A stretch of 64,000 nt of DNA, taken from NCBI RefSeq assembly GCF_030272615.1, contig NC_081409.1:877183594-877247593 (forward strand), read 5' to 3'. The position numbers and the translations under genes were made by a program. Positions within the stretch are counted from its first letter, which is position 1; every line of letters starts with the position of its first letter. Below are positions 36,103 to 48,247 of this stretch, piece by piece. Origin of the DNA: Cryptomeria japonica (Eukaryota; Streptophyta; Pinopsida; Cupressales; Cupressaceae). Under the pieces are notes generated by a model, which searched no databases, was not told the DNA's origin, and saw only the letters and a program-made list of their open reading frames with translations.

Positions 36103-39100
36103 ATGAACATGTTCTTCTCTAAAACGCTTTCGCGGAGAAATAAGACCGGGAGTGAGCCTGTTTATCTCAATGTTTATGACCTCACACCCATGAATGGATA
36201 TATTTATTGGTTTGGTCTTGGAATATACCATTCTGGTGTACAAGGTAATTTGAAAAAATCTGCTGTAATATTTTAGCTTTGATAGCTTTTCTTTTCTGTA
36301 ATAGGTCATTCGGTTCAGTACCCAAATAGATTTGAGTTGATTGGTATGTTTTTCAGGATTTCATTTTTTCAATTTCTCATTTTCCTTACCTGTTATAGTT
36401 TCTTAGATTCGGCACCCACATGGGTGTTCGGTAGATGATATGTTTTACAGAATATGCACCCATGTCTATGGATTCGTGAGCAATTTTTGTTTTCTTTATT
36501 TCCTTATTTGTTTGAGATTATTTGCTTCAGTGCGAAAATGTGTCTGTTGATTGCAATTTTATCAGAATTTGCACTTATGTTTTTCTGCACCCAGATGGGT
36601 TTTTGATTTTCTACTGTTGTACAAATGGAAATAACTACATGCGAAATTCCTAACAGATCTTTTTTGTGGGGGGAAATAACAGTTATAGGTTTCTAGGAAA
36701 ACACGCGTGAGGATTTTTCAGTTTTCTCGATGCCCAATTAGCCAAAGTAAGCTACATTTGTGGTCTTGAAGGAAGAATTCTGCGTTTTTCTTCGTGCCCA
36801 AAAGAGAGGAAGATCTAAGTATAATGGAGAGATGGCGTGAATGGTTTTCTCGGGCCACTCTCTTCCTACCTATCTTGAAAAATGTTTCGATTAGATAAAA
36901 TTACTTTTAGCCTTCTCTATGCTATAGCAGTCTGTTGTGCCTGCGTTTTTTGTTTTTCGGAGTGTTTAGTTTTGCAACGAATCCCCCAAGATTGGTTTGT
37001 TTGTCTTGATTTTACATCTCATGGACTAGGTTACATATGCGAGTACTTTAGTGATTGCTGCTTTAATCATTCAGTGTGCAGGTTCTATCGTGTACTTTAT
37101 TTAAGTTACTTGTAGGATTCTGGGAGGGATTCTGCGTTTTTCTTCATACTTAAAAGAGAGAAAAGCAGAATTTAAATGAAAATATGTTCTCAATGGATTC
37201 TTTGAAGCCCTTTTCTCCCTATCCAGTTGGAAATAAAAGATAAATGCAAAAATCTCATGGAAAAAGAGGATTATCTTTTTGGATATTGGGTTACTTTCTG
37301 GATACCCAGCTGCAAGCTCACTAATTATATCTTCATTTAAATTTAATTTTTTTTCCCAATTGAAAATAGTAAGAGTATAATTTGTCGGCTATTATCATTT
37401 TGAACTCTATGATGGGTATCTTCTTGACTAGGAGTTCCAGTAGAATTACTGCTAGTCTTAGCTTTGAGTCTTAGGCATTGCAGATTTGAGATATGCTAAT
37501 TCGTGCTTTTGTTTCTTCAGAGTTTCGTTGTTGCTGTTGTGTTTCAGCTTTATATTATCATACTAGAGATAACTTTTGATCTATTTCAGTTTAATATCTC
37601 TCTTTTAGAGATGCACAAGACAATACAATTGTTATGTGCTTTCTGCAGTACCTTTGAACTTTCTTGGCCAGTAGCGGTAGCATGAATATACTATAAAAAT
37701 GGAATTTATTTGTCACGCCTCCTTTTAGTTACTGATTGAAAGAAGTTAAACCCCTCTGCTACTTTCCACAGCCATATTAGCACAAAGGGGTATGCTTGCC
37801 TAGTTTGCAACCTGAGTTGTTATGGCAATAGTTTAAACATTCAAGACAATTATATAGAATTGTTGTTGAAGTTTTGCGAGTGATTCTTGTCTGCTGTTGT
37901 GATTTTTTGTTGTTTGATATTGTCTTTGCTATTTTCTTCTCACCACAACAAGATTCATGGATTTGGCCTGTAGAAAGCACTGCAAGATTAATCGTCAAAT
38001 TATAAGATAAATTTTACTTTCTCACAATATGACTGCAAGGCGCAAACCATTGAGAAACAAGTCTACCATACATCCTCTCATAATATTTCTTCCTCGGCAG
38101 ATGAAAATTGTCAGCTATCTTCCTGAGAGTTTGCTTACATATTTATAATCTTTTGCATTTTAGAATCAAATAAACTTTTTTCTCTTGGCTGCTTAAAGAA
38201 ATAAAACAGGAAATATTCAATTTCCTTACAATTGAATGTCAATCAATCTTGCCACATCTGAAAGTCTTGAAGCTGTAAAGGAAGAATTGGAGTAGTTTCA
38301 CATTTGACTCATTGCTGAAATAAATCAGTAAACATGAATTCACATGCCAAAACATTTTACTTTATAAATGAAAGTTAATGCTGAATAGCAATCTTGATTT
38401 GAAGACTTTCATTTTTAAGCTAAGTTGCTGGTTCCTGGGTACAGCCATACAAAATACATTCAAAACAAAAAAAAACAGCCATGAATCTTAGTACGGATAG
38501 TAGTGTGAAGGATTCATACTTTGTTTGTATCGATTAAAGAGAGATAAATGTACCTATATAATATTGATAAGGAAATCATGTGTGGCATAGGACAGCACAT
38601 GTACCAAACTTGGGATGTCAAGTCCCTTGGGCATTCTTATTGCAGGACCATGACCCTTCACCTCATGTAGTCCCAATAATTTAGCAGCTGCCAAGCTCTA
38701 TAAAGTTTAACTTTCAATCAAAACCTGCTTTGCTTTACTTGGAAATGCAGCTGATACTCTTCAGATTGCATAATATATAATGCTGTTGCAGGAAACTACA
38801 TCATGCTTTCTTGACCATGTTTTATTGTTTCCTTTCTTTAAATATTTTCATTATAGCCTAAATATATCAACTATGGGTTCTACTTCTGCCTGGATATGAC
38901 CTGGGTTTGCCCAGACTGAACTTAAGCAATACTCATTGCCCTAAATGGCACCCTGGACACAACAAGAGCATACACTGACCACAGTATTCATATGCCTTGG
39001 TTACATGCAGAACCCAGTAACACAGTTCTTAAATGCAAATTGACAAGAAATAGTTAATCGGTCTCGATCAAGGGGGCATGGTGACATGTGCCAACCCTGC

Positions 39101-42100
39101 ACCCCCCCACACCTGTGTCCCTGGGATAAGGAGAGGGCAGGTAAGATCCCCTGACTGCCCCTTACTGAAAAATTGGGAATGTGTCCCAGGAATGCCAGAT
39201 TATAAGGTTCAACATCTTCGTTTTTTAATTAACAAAAAAAAGCAGTCAGTTTTCGCAAGAAAGATACAGGAAAAAAGGGCATGGGGGTTCACAAGCTCTC
39301 CCACATCCCTTATGAAACCCTATATATAACTCACTTGCCCATTTACATTGCCATTCACAACTACCATAGGCTTTTTTGCGGTTGTATCTGTGAGTTTGAA
39401 GAGGAAGGAAACAAGAGTAAGGAAGCATGCATAATTTGTGAATAGTCACCCTTGAATATTTGCATTGCTCACACCTGTGTTGGGAAGAGCATAACCAACA
39501 GGTACATTGTAATTTTAACTTGTATATAAAGGGGTTGGTAAAGGCTTTGATAAGTCAGGAGGAGGCCATATATTCAAATATGGACACTGTTTTTTGGCAC
39601 AGCCTGCACAACAATGTGCCGTCTCCTAATGAGTCAGCTATGTTGCAAGTTTAAGTTTGGCGGTTTGCTGATTTTTATTTCCTAGGTTTGCTACAGCTGT
39701 CTTTGGTTGTACAATTATCAATGTTAATATATTCTACAGGCTACTTTTTGTGCAAATAATGTGTATCTATCTAGCTATCTATCTATAAATGTTCCACTTT
39801 TTGAGGAAATAATGCGTAACCTATATATTGTTTTTTTCTACTTTTTGTTGGAAATAGTGTATAGATAGATAGATAGATACGCATTATTTGCAGAAAAGTA
39901 GAAAATTAAATACAGAAGTGATAAATCAAAATGATAAGTCAATGTCATTTTTAAACATCAAAGATAAATCAAAATGGTTTAAACTTTATATCAGTGCATC
40001 TGCACTTGTTAAATCAATATGAACCATCATATTGTTTTTCATCAAGAGTATCAATTTCGTCAGCCCGTTTGTCGAAAAACAAGCAGTGCTAGACCTGCCA
40101 GTGTCACTTCCACAAGCTGTACCATGCAATTGATACTGTGAAGCAGCCGTTGTGCCCCTCATCCTTGATTAAGTCTAAGGAAAGCTATTAGTCAGGGTTA
40201 GACTTTCTTTTTGGCCTTTTTCGTTAAAAATTTGAATTCTTGGGTTCCAGGTGGATTTGGCCCAAGTATGTTCAGGCAAAGAAGGCCTGAGTCCAGAAGC
40301 CTGGGGTTGGATCTGAAAGTACTTGGGCCAAATCCATAGGTCTGAGGTAGGACCTTGTGCAAACCCAGGTTAGACTTGGATAGGATCAGAACCTGGTCTA
40401 GACTAGTTTGGGTTTGGCCAGGGTTCCTACAGAACCCAGAAACATGGGTTCACACAGATGAAACTCATGTCTTGAAAGCATAAAATTCAAACCACACCCT
40501 GTTTATGTGAAATTTTTTAACAAAATTTCAAGTTGCCTCAAAGGCACCCGAGGAAAGTTGGATACAATGCTTTGTTTAATATATTTTGATGCTCTCCAAA
40601 CAATGTGCCATTGGGATCATATGCTTACATACACTTATTCTCAATGTATTCTAAACTTGGAAACATTGCGATCCTATGTTCATGAAGAAAACAATTTGGA
40701 TTGTCGGGTATTAATGTTCAGTTGTTTAGTTATACAGAGTAACATATGGGGCACATCATATGTTTGATGCTTATATTTTGTAAGCTAATATCAAGGGCCA
40801 TTGTACTCATTAATTACTTAAGTATACATTCTTTCATTTCCTTGACTGTTTGCCATAGAGATACTATGTGCTTTTAGTTGGTTAATTCATTTAAATTGCT
40901 GTCCACAAAAGAAAATGTTGAAAATCCGTAAAAGTCAAGAAAGAGGAGGACAGTCATGGCAAATTTAGCACATCACATATTGTTTTTAAACTTTTAGCTG
41001 CTTTTAGTTGGTTAAGTCATTTAAATTGCTGCTCACAAAACCATTTTCCCACGTTTCTGCATCCCCCTGTTCAGGAAACTTGGAGAAACACAAATCTGAC
41101 ATTTTGTTATAATTAATTTTAGAACCAAGCTCTCATGGAAAGTATGTGCTACTGGAGAGCAGATTGTTGTATCTACTGGATTTAAAAAAATCAAGGCTTT
41201 TCAAATACATAAATCTGCCATTAGTACTCACTTAAAGGTGGTCATGTCCTCTGTTGGGGAAGCTTGTGATCAGATTGTCATTCTTTTGGTGGCAATTAAT
41301 AGATTGCAGAACCAGTACCTAAGAATGTTTTTGTGTGATTTTTGGCTTGCCTGGTCCAAGATGCAATTTCTTTTTTCTTTCATTATACAAATGAGGAAAG
41401 ATGATCTATTTTTTTATTCTCTTACTTTGTGGTTTAGTTGTTGTGCACTCCTTTTTGTTAAATTTTTAGTGGTAAAGCTGTTCAAAAGAGATTTTTGAAT
41501 TACTTTGGCTGCTGATTCCTTTTTTTGTGTGCTGTATAATGACATTTACTTACTGAATCTTCTATGGTTTTTAGTGTTTGAGAGTTACTTGAGTTAGAGA
41601 AGCATTTTCATGATTACTAAACTTCTTGGGAATGTATTACATAACCTTTGGTTGCAGTTCATGGAATGGAGTACTCATTCGGAGCACATGACTATCCTAC
41701 CAGTGGTGTGTTTGAGGTGGAGCCTAGAACTTGCCCAGGCTATACATTCCGGAAGTCCATATGCATTGGAAAAACAGATCTTACTTGTACAGCACTAAGA
41801 GAATTCATGGAGAAACTTGCTGGGGATTACAATGGGAGTACTTACAACCTTATTGGAAAGAACTGTAATCACTTCTGCAATGATGTTTGTGTGAGATTGA
41901 CTGGAAACCCTATTCCACGCTGGGTGAATCGACTTGCAAGAATAGGTTGGTTTCTTTTTTATATTTTCTTTGATATCTTTTCCTTCCTACTTTTTTATTT
42001 ACTGAATTTATATAAAACATTTGGATTAATAGGAGATCATATTTGACTTGATGACACTCGATAAGAGTGTTAGCAGTAGTATATTTGGCTTCTGGAATTT

Positions 42101-42681
42101 AAAGAAGAAGTTCCTTTGATTTTCCTTTCTATTGTAAATAGCAGCATTTTGTAAGGACGGTTCCATGCATTTGATTAAAATTACATATTAATTTTATCTT
42201 GTTTGATTATGCTAGCTTCTCATTTGATCTACTCAGATTCATATTATCTGAAGTCTGCAATAGGTTTGCCAAGTAAGCAGTTACATTGCATCATAGGCTT
42301 ACTAGATTAGCACCCATCTAAACCAATAAAAAACAAGTGCATTGGACGAGGCAATTATTTTTGAAGGTAAAGAGACACTTGTAAAATCTATATAATGGCA
42401 AGTGGGCATACGGTGGGCTGATACTTTTCTGTTTGCTTGCAGGGTTGCTTTGCAACTGTGTACTTCCCGTAGGTCTTCATGTTGCTGCTGTCCAACACAA
42501 TCCAGACTGTCAATCTAAAGGTGATGAGAAAGCGGAGTTAGGTACATCATATAGTAGATTTTCAAGTTCCTTTTCGACACCAAAAGTGAGACAAAAGTCT
42601 CTTTCAGTCCCATCCGTGTTAATTAGTTCAACGTTGAAAGGTGGGGTGCTTCCTTGGGAGTTGAAGGCAAATTGCAGGTAG
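36103..42681 (+). CDS. DeSI-like / PPPDE-domain thiol peptidase, three exons
   Basis: The spliced model is 36103-36244, 41658-41945 and 42443-42681 (669 nt, 222 residues). Introns start with GT and end with AG, and phases fit. The start is the ATG opening MNMFFSKTLSRR; a second Met follows two codons on. Exon 1 carries PVYLNVYDLTP..GYIYWFGLGIYHSGVQ with the presumed catalytic His (residue 43). Exon 2 carries VHGMEYSFGAH, GYTFRKSI and LIGKNCNHFCND with the catalytic Cys (residue 117), then NPIPRWVNRLARIG. Exon 3 adds a variable tail ending ELKANCR. The PPPDE (DUF862) family includes desumoylating and deubiquitinating isopeptidases, and plants have several such proteins. Length and domain are complete with no breaks. 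The substrate is not predictable from sequence. Intron 1 is 5.4 kb. Confidence 0.92.
36245..41657 (+). other. Intron 1 of the DeSI-like gene (5413 bp)
   Basis: The donor is CAAG|GTAATT and the acceptor TTGGTTGCAG|TT. The intron holds repeat debris: duplicated CTGCGTTTTTCTTC segments at about 36770-36815 and 37124-37172, a GC-richer block at 39060-39220, a foldback at 39741-39901, an ACCCAG/CTGGGTT-rich block at 40240-40450, and duplicated TTTTAGTTGGTTAA segments at about 40870 and 41000. I see no independent gene in it. The short plus-strand ORFs lack family features. Confidence 0.8.
39741..39901. repeat. Foldback with inverted TATC/GATA microsatellite arms
   Basis: The left arm (39741-39786, CTACTTTTTGTGCAAATAAT then TATCTATC repeats) is the near-perfect reverse complement of the right arm (39861-39901, GATAGATA repeats then GCATTATTTGCAGAAAAGTAG), with a loop of about 75 bp. 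The arms extend past the microsatellite, so this may be a small MITE. No clear TSD was found. Confidence 0.7.
41946..42442 (+). other. Intron 2 of the DeSI-like gene
   Basis: 497 bp, with donor AATAG|GTTGG and acceptor TTTGCTTGCAG|GG. It splits a Gly codon. It is T-rich with no other feature. Confidence 0.85.
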
Positions 42682-44290
42682 GGAAATCTATGGATATATA
42701 TTACTGTTGGGCTTGAGCAGACAGCTGCATTGAAGTATAGGATTTGGACGGTAAAATAGCAGTGACATCGAAGAAGAATGGTTGTTTTTATCAGTCGATC
42801 AGGAAACAGAATCTAAGCTTCCGGTTCCTAACCAATCTTGGAAAGAGGCATTGCACCATGTGATGCCCTAGTTAATTAGGTAATTGAATAACCATCTCCT
42901 GGCTCATTTCCCTTTTAAGTTTTTTCCAATGCTGGGGAAATCTATGAGGTAACTCATTAATTACCTTCTTTGTAGGATATTGCCTTATGGTTGACTAAGA
43001 GTTAATCCCATTTTGAGGGTTGAGGTTCAAATGCTTTGCTTACTTAAGCAATGTTAAAAGGCCTTGTCGCCAGTGGCATATTATATGTATTATGTGTAAT
43101 ATTATAAATGTATTGAAAAACATTTCGGTTTGGTTCAGCAGTTCTCAGACTTTTTATAATTTTGCATTCTGATTGTAGATTTTCTTTAATATTTCTTGGC
43201 TGGAGTAGTTATGTGTGTGATGTCTGTAATTTACAAGCTGTTTATTATAGTGGTTTATCCCCAAAGACAAGATTTTGTTGCAGAGAACATTTCCTCCAGG
43301 TTTAATCGTTTTGGTTATTATGTGGGTTTGGCTTTTTTCCCTCTATAAAACATTTGCAAGATTTTTCTATACCATGACCTCTCATTTATGGGACAGAGTC
43401 TGTGCAAGGAATTTTAACATGGGAAGAGTTCGGGGAACACTCAGTGGGATCCTGCATGGGGGGATCCCTCTCATGCTATTATATACATATTATGTAAGAT
43501 GGTGTCATATTCCCATTCATGTAGGTGTTCATGTTGCAGAACATGGTGAACGGTAGAGATTTTGTGTTCCAGTTGCCAGGATTAAAAAGATGGGATGCTT
43601 CTGGAGAGATTAACAGGTGATGATTTATTTATGCAGATTGGATTTTCTTTTAAAGAATGCAGGTTGTTTGAAATTTGAATGCTTTTGATACTTCACTGTG
43701 GTGATGCGATCCAAGACAATACATCTGGTTACTAGCCAGAAACCGAGCTCTTATCATTCTGTAACGCATGCATTAATCTCTTCGCTGTTCAACCACACAA
43801 GGAGGAAGTAGGTTCAATTGCAGAGTTGTTTGGTTTGGAGTGTTAGTGCTGGGAAATGTCTATTCAGGCATCAGAAATGAAAATCTTACCAAGGAGGGAC
43901 TTAGTTTTTTTTAAAACTCTTTTTGATAAGATTTTCATCAGTTTTTTATTTTAACTCTTCTTGATAAGATTTTTATTTCTGATGCTGGGTAGACAAAGGT
44001 GTAGTGCTTCCCTATGGGTGTTCACTAAAGTGGCTCACATTTCCAAACTTGTCAGTTGCAGAATCGTTCCATATAGCTTGGAGTACATGTACAATATGTT
44101 TGAGAGGAAAATTGAGCTTCTTCAGGCAAATTTTGGAAGTGAGATGGGGACAATATTGGATGAATTTGTCTTACTATCACCACTTTAAGGGGAAATTATA
44201 TATTTTTTATATTATAGTAGTTTGGAATTGCTAATAGATCATGGTTTACTTGTTCAATAAGCATAATTTAGTACTTGAGTCAAGGGGCCT
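42682..44290. other. 3' UTR and downstream region of the DeSI-like gene
   Basis: No second gene is recognised. It is T-rich sequence with a local tandem duplication of a CTTGATAAGATTTT(C/T)AT unit of about 50 bp at about 43900-43980. The transcript end cannot be placed from sequence alone. Confidence 0.4.
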
Positions 44291-44453
44291 CTATATTCCT
44301 GCTATAGCTATTCTGGCTCCAAAATGTTATATTTTGTACGTCGTGTTATCGACCGCCGATAATACAATTAACAGTTGTGATTTCACGAATGTCATATAAC
44401 ACGACGTACGAATATAACATTTTGGAGGCAGAATAGCTGCATCCCTATATTCC
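44291..44453. mobile_element. Mutator-like MITE with 9-bp TSD
   Basis: The element at about 44300-44444 is flanked by the perfect 9-bp direct repeat CTATATTCC (44291-44299 and 44445-44453). Its halves form long inverted repeats: AGCTATTCTG(G/C)CTCCAAAATG, then TTATATT, then GTACGTCGTGTTAT on each arm (over 40 bp), around a short loop. Long TIRs with a 9-bp TSD are the Mutator (MULE) pattern. There is no coding capacity. Confidence 0.75.
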
Positions 44454-44480
44454 CAAGACTTGTTTGTTGGCATCTACTAT

Positions 44481-44729
44481 CAGGTCAGAAGCTACAAGCC
44501 CCTAGAAAAGTTGGGTGGCTTTGATAAGGAACAAGGTCCTTGGGATTGAAGAGAATGGGCGTTATCATTTATGAACTTGGCCTACTTTCATTGTGTAATA
44601 GTAGAAATTGCATACCTTACTTTCAGTTAGTCTTGTACGTAATGATCTTTGGCTTCTACTACTATCAGGTCAGAAGCTACGAGCCCCTAGAAAAGTAGGG
44701 TGGCTTTGATAAGGCACAAGGTCCTTGGG
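44481..44729. repeat. 185-bp tandem duplication; second copy split by the chromovirus
   Basis: CAGGTCAGAAGCTAC(A/G)AGCC starts at 44481 and again at 44666, a 185-bp period. The first unit runs through GGGATTGAAGAGAATGGGCG and CAGTTAGTCTTGTACG. The second unit stops at 44729 in GTCCTTGGG and resumes at 50229 with TTGGGATTGAAGAG, continuing to about 50335. The retrotransposon at 44730-50228 therefore inserted after the duplication arose. Confidence 0.85.
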
Positions 44730-45191
44730 TGATCCGAATTATGGATTCGGATGACAACACCTGAGTGAGAACTTGCGGTATTGTAAATTCTGTTACAAGA
44801 ATTAGAAATCATAGAATTGAAGCAAGACAAAAAAAAAAATCTATTTCATTCGAAAACCCAACATATAGAAGTTCATGAGATTCCAAGAGTCACAAAAAAC
44901 CTCTTGAGAATCGAAGTCCGACAGTCACATTTGTTCATTACATAATAAAATTTAAAAACTACGAAATTTTCAAAAAGCTATATGAAATTTTATCTTAACT
45001 TCAACTAGACATAACTCTCTACTCGAGACTCGAAATTATGAGCCGTTGATCTCGTTAGAAAGGTCTCCAAGAGTTGTAGACGAGCACTTTCAAGGGCTAA
45101 AAATGCCCTTAAGACCTTCAAAAAGCAAATTACTAACATATAGACAAACTAAAGTAAAAAAAAAAATATAATTCAAATTTTCTTCTGATCA
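44730..45191 (-). repeat. 3' LTR of element 3
   Basis: On the plus strand it runs TGATCCGAATTATGG...TTCTTCTGATCA, about 462 bp, with TG/CA ends. It nearly matches 49754-50228. The last few codons of the gag-pol frame run into it (stop at 45173-45175). Confidence 0.92.
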
Positions 45192-46303
45192 TTACTTCCC
45201 CCTTGGAAAGCAATGGGCCCCATTGCATCAACACTTTGAATGAGATGAGGAAAACGTTCTTGAAGCTGCTCTTTGGTAAACCACTTTCCTTGTTGAGCAA
45301 TCTGCCCTACTCGAACCACTTTGTACAAGTAAATCTGCTGCTGTTTGAGTGTTTTCACCATGGTGTCCACAATCTGATCGCATTGGAATGAGGTAGCTGC
45401 ATTTGGATTCAATTCTGTAGTGGAGATTGTTTCTGCCACATCTGCAACATCTAATAGTGGAGGAAAATATGGCTTCAAGAGTTCCACATTGAAGACTGGA
45501 TGAAGACCCAGAAATGGAGGTAAATTAAGCTCAAAAGCATTATCACCAACTTGCTTGATGATGGTGTAGGGCCCATAATGCAGAGGACGAAGCTTCCTAT
45601 TGGCACCCTACAATCGTTCCTTCTGGATATGCAACCACACCTTGTCCCCGACTTGAAAATTATGAGGGGTACGATGCTCGTCATGTCTCTCCTTATACTT
45701 CTTATTGGTGTGTTCCAAAATTTCATGAACTTCTTGTTGTAGATGATGAATTCTATCGATGAACTGGGCTGCCTTATCTTCCTCCTTATCAACATGTGGA
45801 ACCAGATCAGGTTGAATAAGTGGTATGGCAACGTCCATGGGTGCAAGTGGCTGATAACCAAGGCAAACCTCAAATGGGCTGCGACCAGTTGAATTGTGAA
45901 TTGCCCTGTTGTAGCTATGCTGAACATATGGAAGACTTTCATCCCATGTGTGGGGATGTTTTGAGTGGTACATTCGTAGGATGTGTATGATCATTCGATT
46001 CACTACATCTATTTGGCCATCTGTTTGAGGGTGGAAAGCAGTAGACTTTGTCAATTTTGTGTCCATCTTTTCCCATAGTGTAGACTAGAACTTACTAAGA
46101 AACCTCTTGTCTCTATCTGAGATAATGGTATTTGGCAGACCAAAATGAACCCAAATGTATTCAAAGAATAGCTTTGCAGTGTCCTCTGCAGAAATGGTTT
46201 TTTTACATGCCACTATTACTGCCATTTTCAAGAACCTATCTACCACAACATACACACAATCATGGCCTCTTTTGGTGGTAGGAAGACTAGGCATAAAGTC
46301 CAT
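45173..46303 (-). pseudogene. Integrase core and chromodomain-like tail of element 3
   Basis: The core reads ISMDFMPSLPTTKRGHDC (first catalytic Asp), LPNTIISDRDKRFLSKF (second Asp), then STAFHPQTDGQIDVVNRM, where the usual catalytic Glu is Asp. It continues through RSPFEVCLGYQP and HNFQVGDKVWLH to a GPY-type LHYGPYTIIKQVG. The tail (QIVDTMVKTL..YLYKVVRVGQ..GKWFTKEQLQERFPHLI) keeps the spacing of a chromodomain but not its aromatic cage. Stops at 46085-46087 (KF*STLWEK, Trp expected) and 45608-45610 (KERL*GANRKL, Gln expected) break it. Confidence 0.82.
45192..45204 (-). other. Polypurine tract of element 3
   Basis: On the minus strand AAGGGGGAAGTAA directly precedes the LTR start TGATCAGAAG. 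It is also coding, because the polyprotein frame continues through it. Confidence 0.7.
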
Positions 46304-46315
46304 AGAAATTGAGTG

Positions 46316-46834
46316 CTAAGGTTTTTTAGGAACAGGAAGTGGTGAGTACAGTCCAAGTTTATGATTGGCAGGCTTAGCAATAGCACGTGCGGTACAAGCT
46401 TGAATATATGAAATAACATCATTTTGTAATTTTGGCCAATAGAAATACTTCTGGAGTATATCAGTAGTCTTGCCTGTACCAAAGTGACCAGCAACCTTAC
46501 CATAGTGAGCTTCCCATATCAACTTTTTGCATTCTGCATTGGGCACACAGATTTGGCCAAGGTGACAAAGCATTCCATCCTGCAAATAGAAATCATTCAC
46601 TTGCTGTCCCTTCACTAATTGATTATAAACATCTGCAAATTCAACATCGTTCTCATACAAGCAAGCCCAGACTTCAGTTTGATGACCACATGAGTTCAAA
46701 ACCATACTTGTGGCTGCAATTGGAGCCCTGTTCAAACAGTCTGCTACTTTGTTAGTACTTCCCTTCTTGTGGCGAATATTGAGGTGAAATTGTTGAAGAT
46801 ATGCTGACCATCGTTGATGTCGATCATTCTGCAA
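46316..46834 (-). pseudogene. RNase H end and integrase zinc-binding region of element 3
   Basis: RHQRWSAYLQQFHLNIRHKKGSTNKVAD is the C-terminal RNase H/linker motif of Ty3/gypsy elements. Then LIWEAHYGKVAGHFGTGKTTDIL, YYWPKL-like FYWPKLQNDV and ACTARAIAKPANHK form the HHCC region. The CxxC reads CTAR, so one metal ligand is lost. It is bounded by a TAA at 46847-46849 (PLQFL*TQGKL, Gln expected) and a TAG at 46316-46318 (KKP*HSISMDF, Trp expected). Confidence 0.82.
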
Positions 46835-46846
46835 CTTCCCTTGTGT

Positions 46847-48214
46847 TTACAAAAATTGAAGGGGTTTGTGATCTGTGTGGATGACAGTCTCCTTACCCAA
46901 AATGTAATGTTTCCACTGCTTACAGGCTTGAACAATAGCATACAGTTCCTTGTCGTAAGTATCATATCGACGCATTGTATCAGAAAAGGTCTGACTGTGA
47001 TATGCAACTGGATGACCATGCTGCATGAGGATTGCCCCTAGAGCATATCCTGATGCATTTGTTTGTATTTCAAATGACTGTTGTAGGTCAGGAAGAGATA
47101 AAACTGGTGCAAAACATAACCTTCGTTTTAGCCCATCGAATGCTTCTTGTTGAGCACTTGTCCATTTAAACTTTGCTTGTGCCCCCCCCCTCAATGACTG
47201 ATTTAGAGGCCAAGACAGATGGGAAAATCCCAACAAAAATCTGTGATAAAAGTTTGCCAACCCGAGGAAACTTCGTAACCCTGTGAGATTTCTAGGAGAA
47301 GGCCAGTCGTTAATCACCTGTATCTTCTCTGGATCAACATGTACACCCTCATTGTCAATAACATATCCTAAGTATCTGATACTCTGCATACCAAAGGAGC
47401 ACTTTTCTTTGTTTGCATAAAGCCCATGTTCTTGTAAGGTTGAGAGAATTTTTTTCACATGTTGCAAATGTTCCTCCCAAGTTTTGCTAAAGATGAGTAT
47501 GCCATCCAGATACACCACCACGAAGGAAGTAGTGAATGGTCTAAGTATATCATTCATCATTCTCATGAATGTCGCTGGGGCATTAGTTAGACCAAAAGGC
47601 ATCACTAGCCATTCAAACAATCCCTCTTTAGATTTGAACGTTGTTTTCCACACATCTACTGATTCAATTGGTACTTGATGGTACCCTGATTTCAAATCAA
47701 TTTTTGTAAAGAATCGGGCCCCTCTAAGTTGGTCCAAGAGGTCATCTATCTGGGGAAGTGGATACCTATTTTTGATTGAAATTTTATTCAAGGCCCTATA
47801 GTCAATACAAAGTCTCCAGGTTCCATCCTTTTTCTTTGCTAGAACAATGGGGCTGTCATAGGGTGATGCACTTGGACGAATATGTCCCTTCTCAATCAAT
47901 TCTTGTATTTGCCTCTTAATCTCATTATTCTCTAGTACTGACCTACAGTAGACTGGTTCATTAGGTAATGGAGTTCTTGGTATCAAATCAATAGTATTTG
48001 TCACTTGGCAGTGTGTAGGTACCCCAGTTGGTAACTTAAACAGATTGTCATATTTCATCAAAATTTGATCCATTGATTTTTTCTGCAGTGTTGTGGTGTT
48101 TGTGATGGTGTGGGAATTATAAATAGATTTCCTTTTTTCTTCAGAACGAATCATCAATAAAATGAATGTTCTTGTTTTGGCAACTAACCTCTTGCATTGC
48201 TTGGCACTAATCAA
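46847..48214 (-). pseudogene. Reverse transcriptase-RNase H of element 3
   Basis: A long 455-codon open stretch carries all RT blocks: IQELIEKGHIRPSASPYDSP, LCIDYRALNKISIKNRYPLP, KIDLKSGYHQV, LVMPFGLTNAPATFMRMM, LNPxxC-like NKEKCSFG and SIRYLGYVI. RNase H follows: FEIQTNASGYALGAILMQ, YDTYDKELYAI, HTDHKPLQFL. The catalytic YxDD box reads VVVYLDGILIF, so the second Asp is Gly. The RNase H TDAS motif reads TNAS, losing its Asp. Both enzymes should be dead even though the frame is open. Confidence 0.92.
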
Positions 48215-48247
48215 AGAGGTAGTGTATGCAGGGCTTACCTCTGGTAT

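Noticed and set aside
39078-39329. 83-codon ORF in intron 1 as a nested gene
   Set aside because: It lies in a GC-richer repeat-like block with no domain; the reading is basic and irregular, and no splice context supports it.
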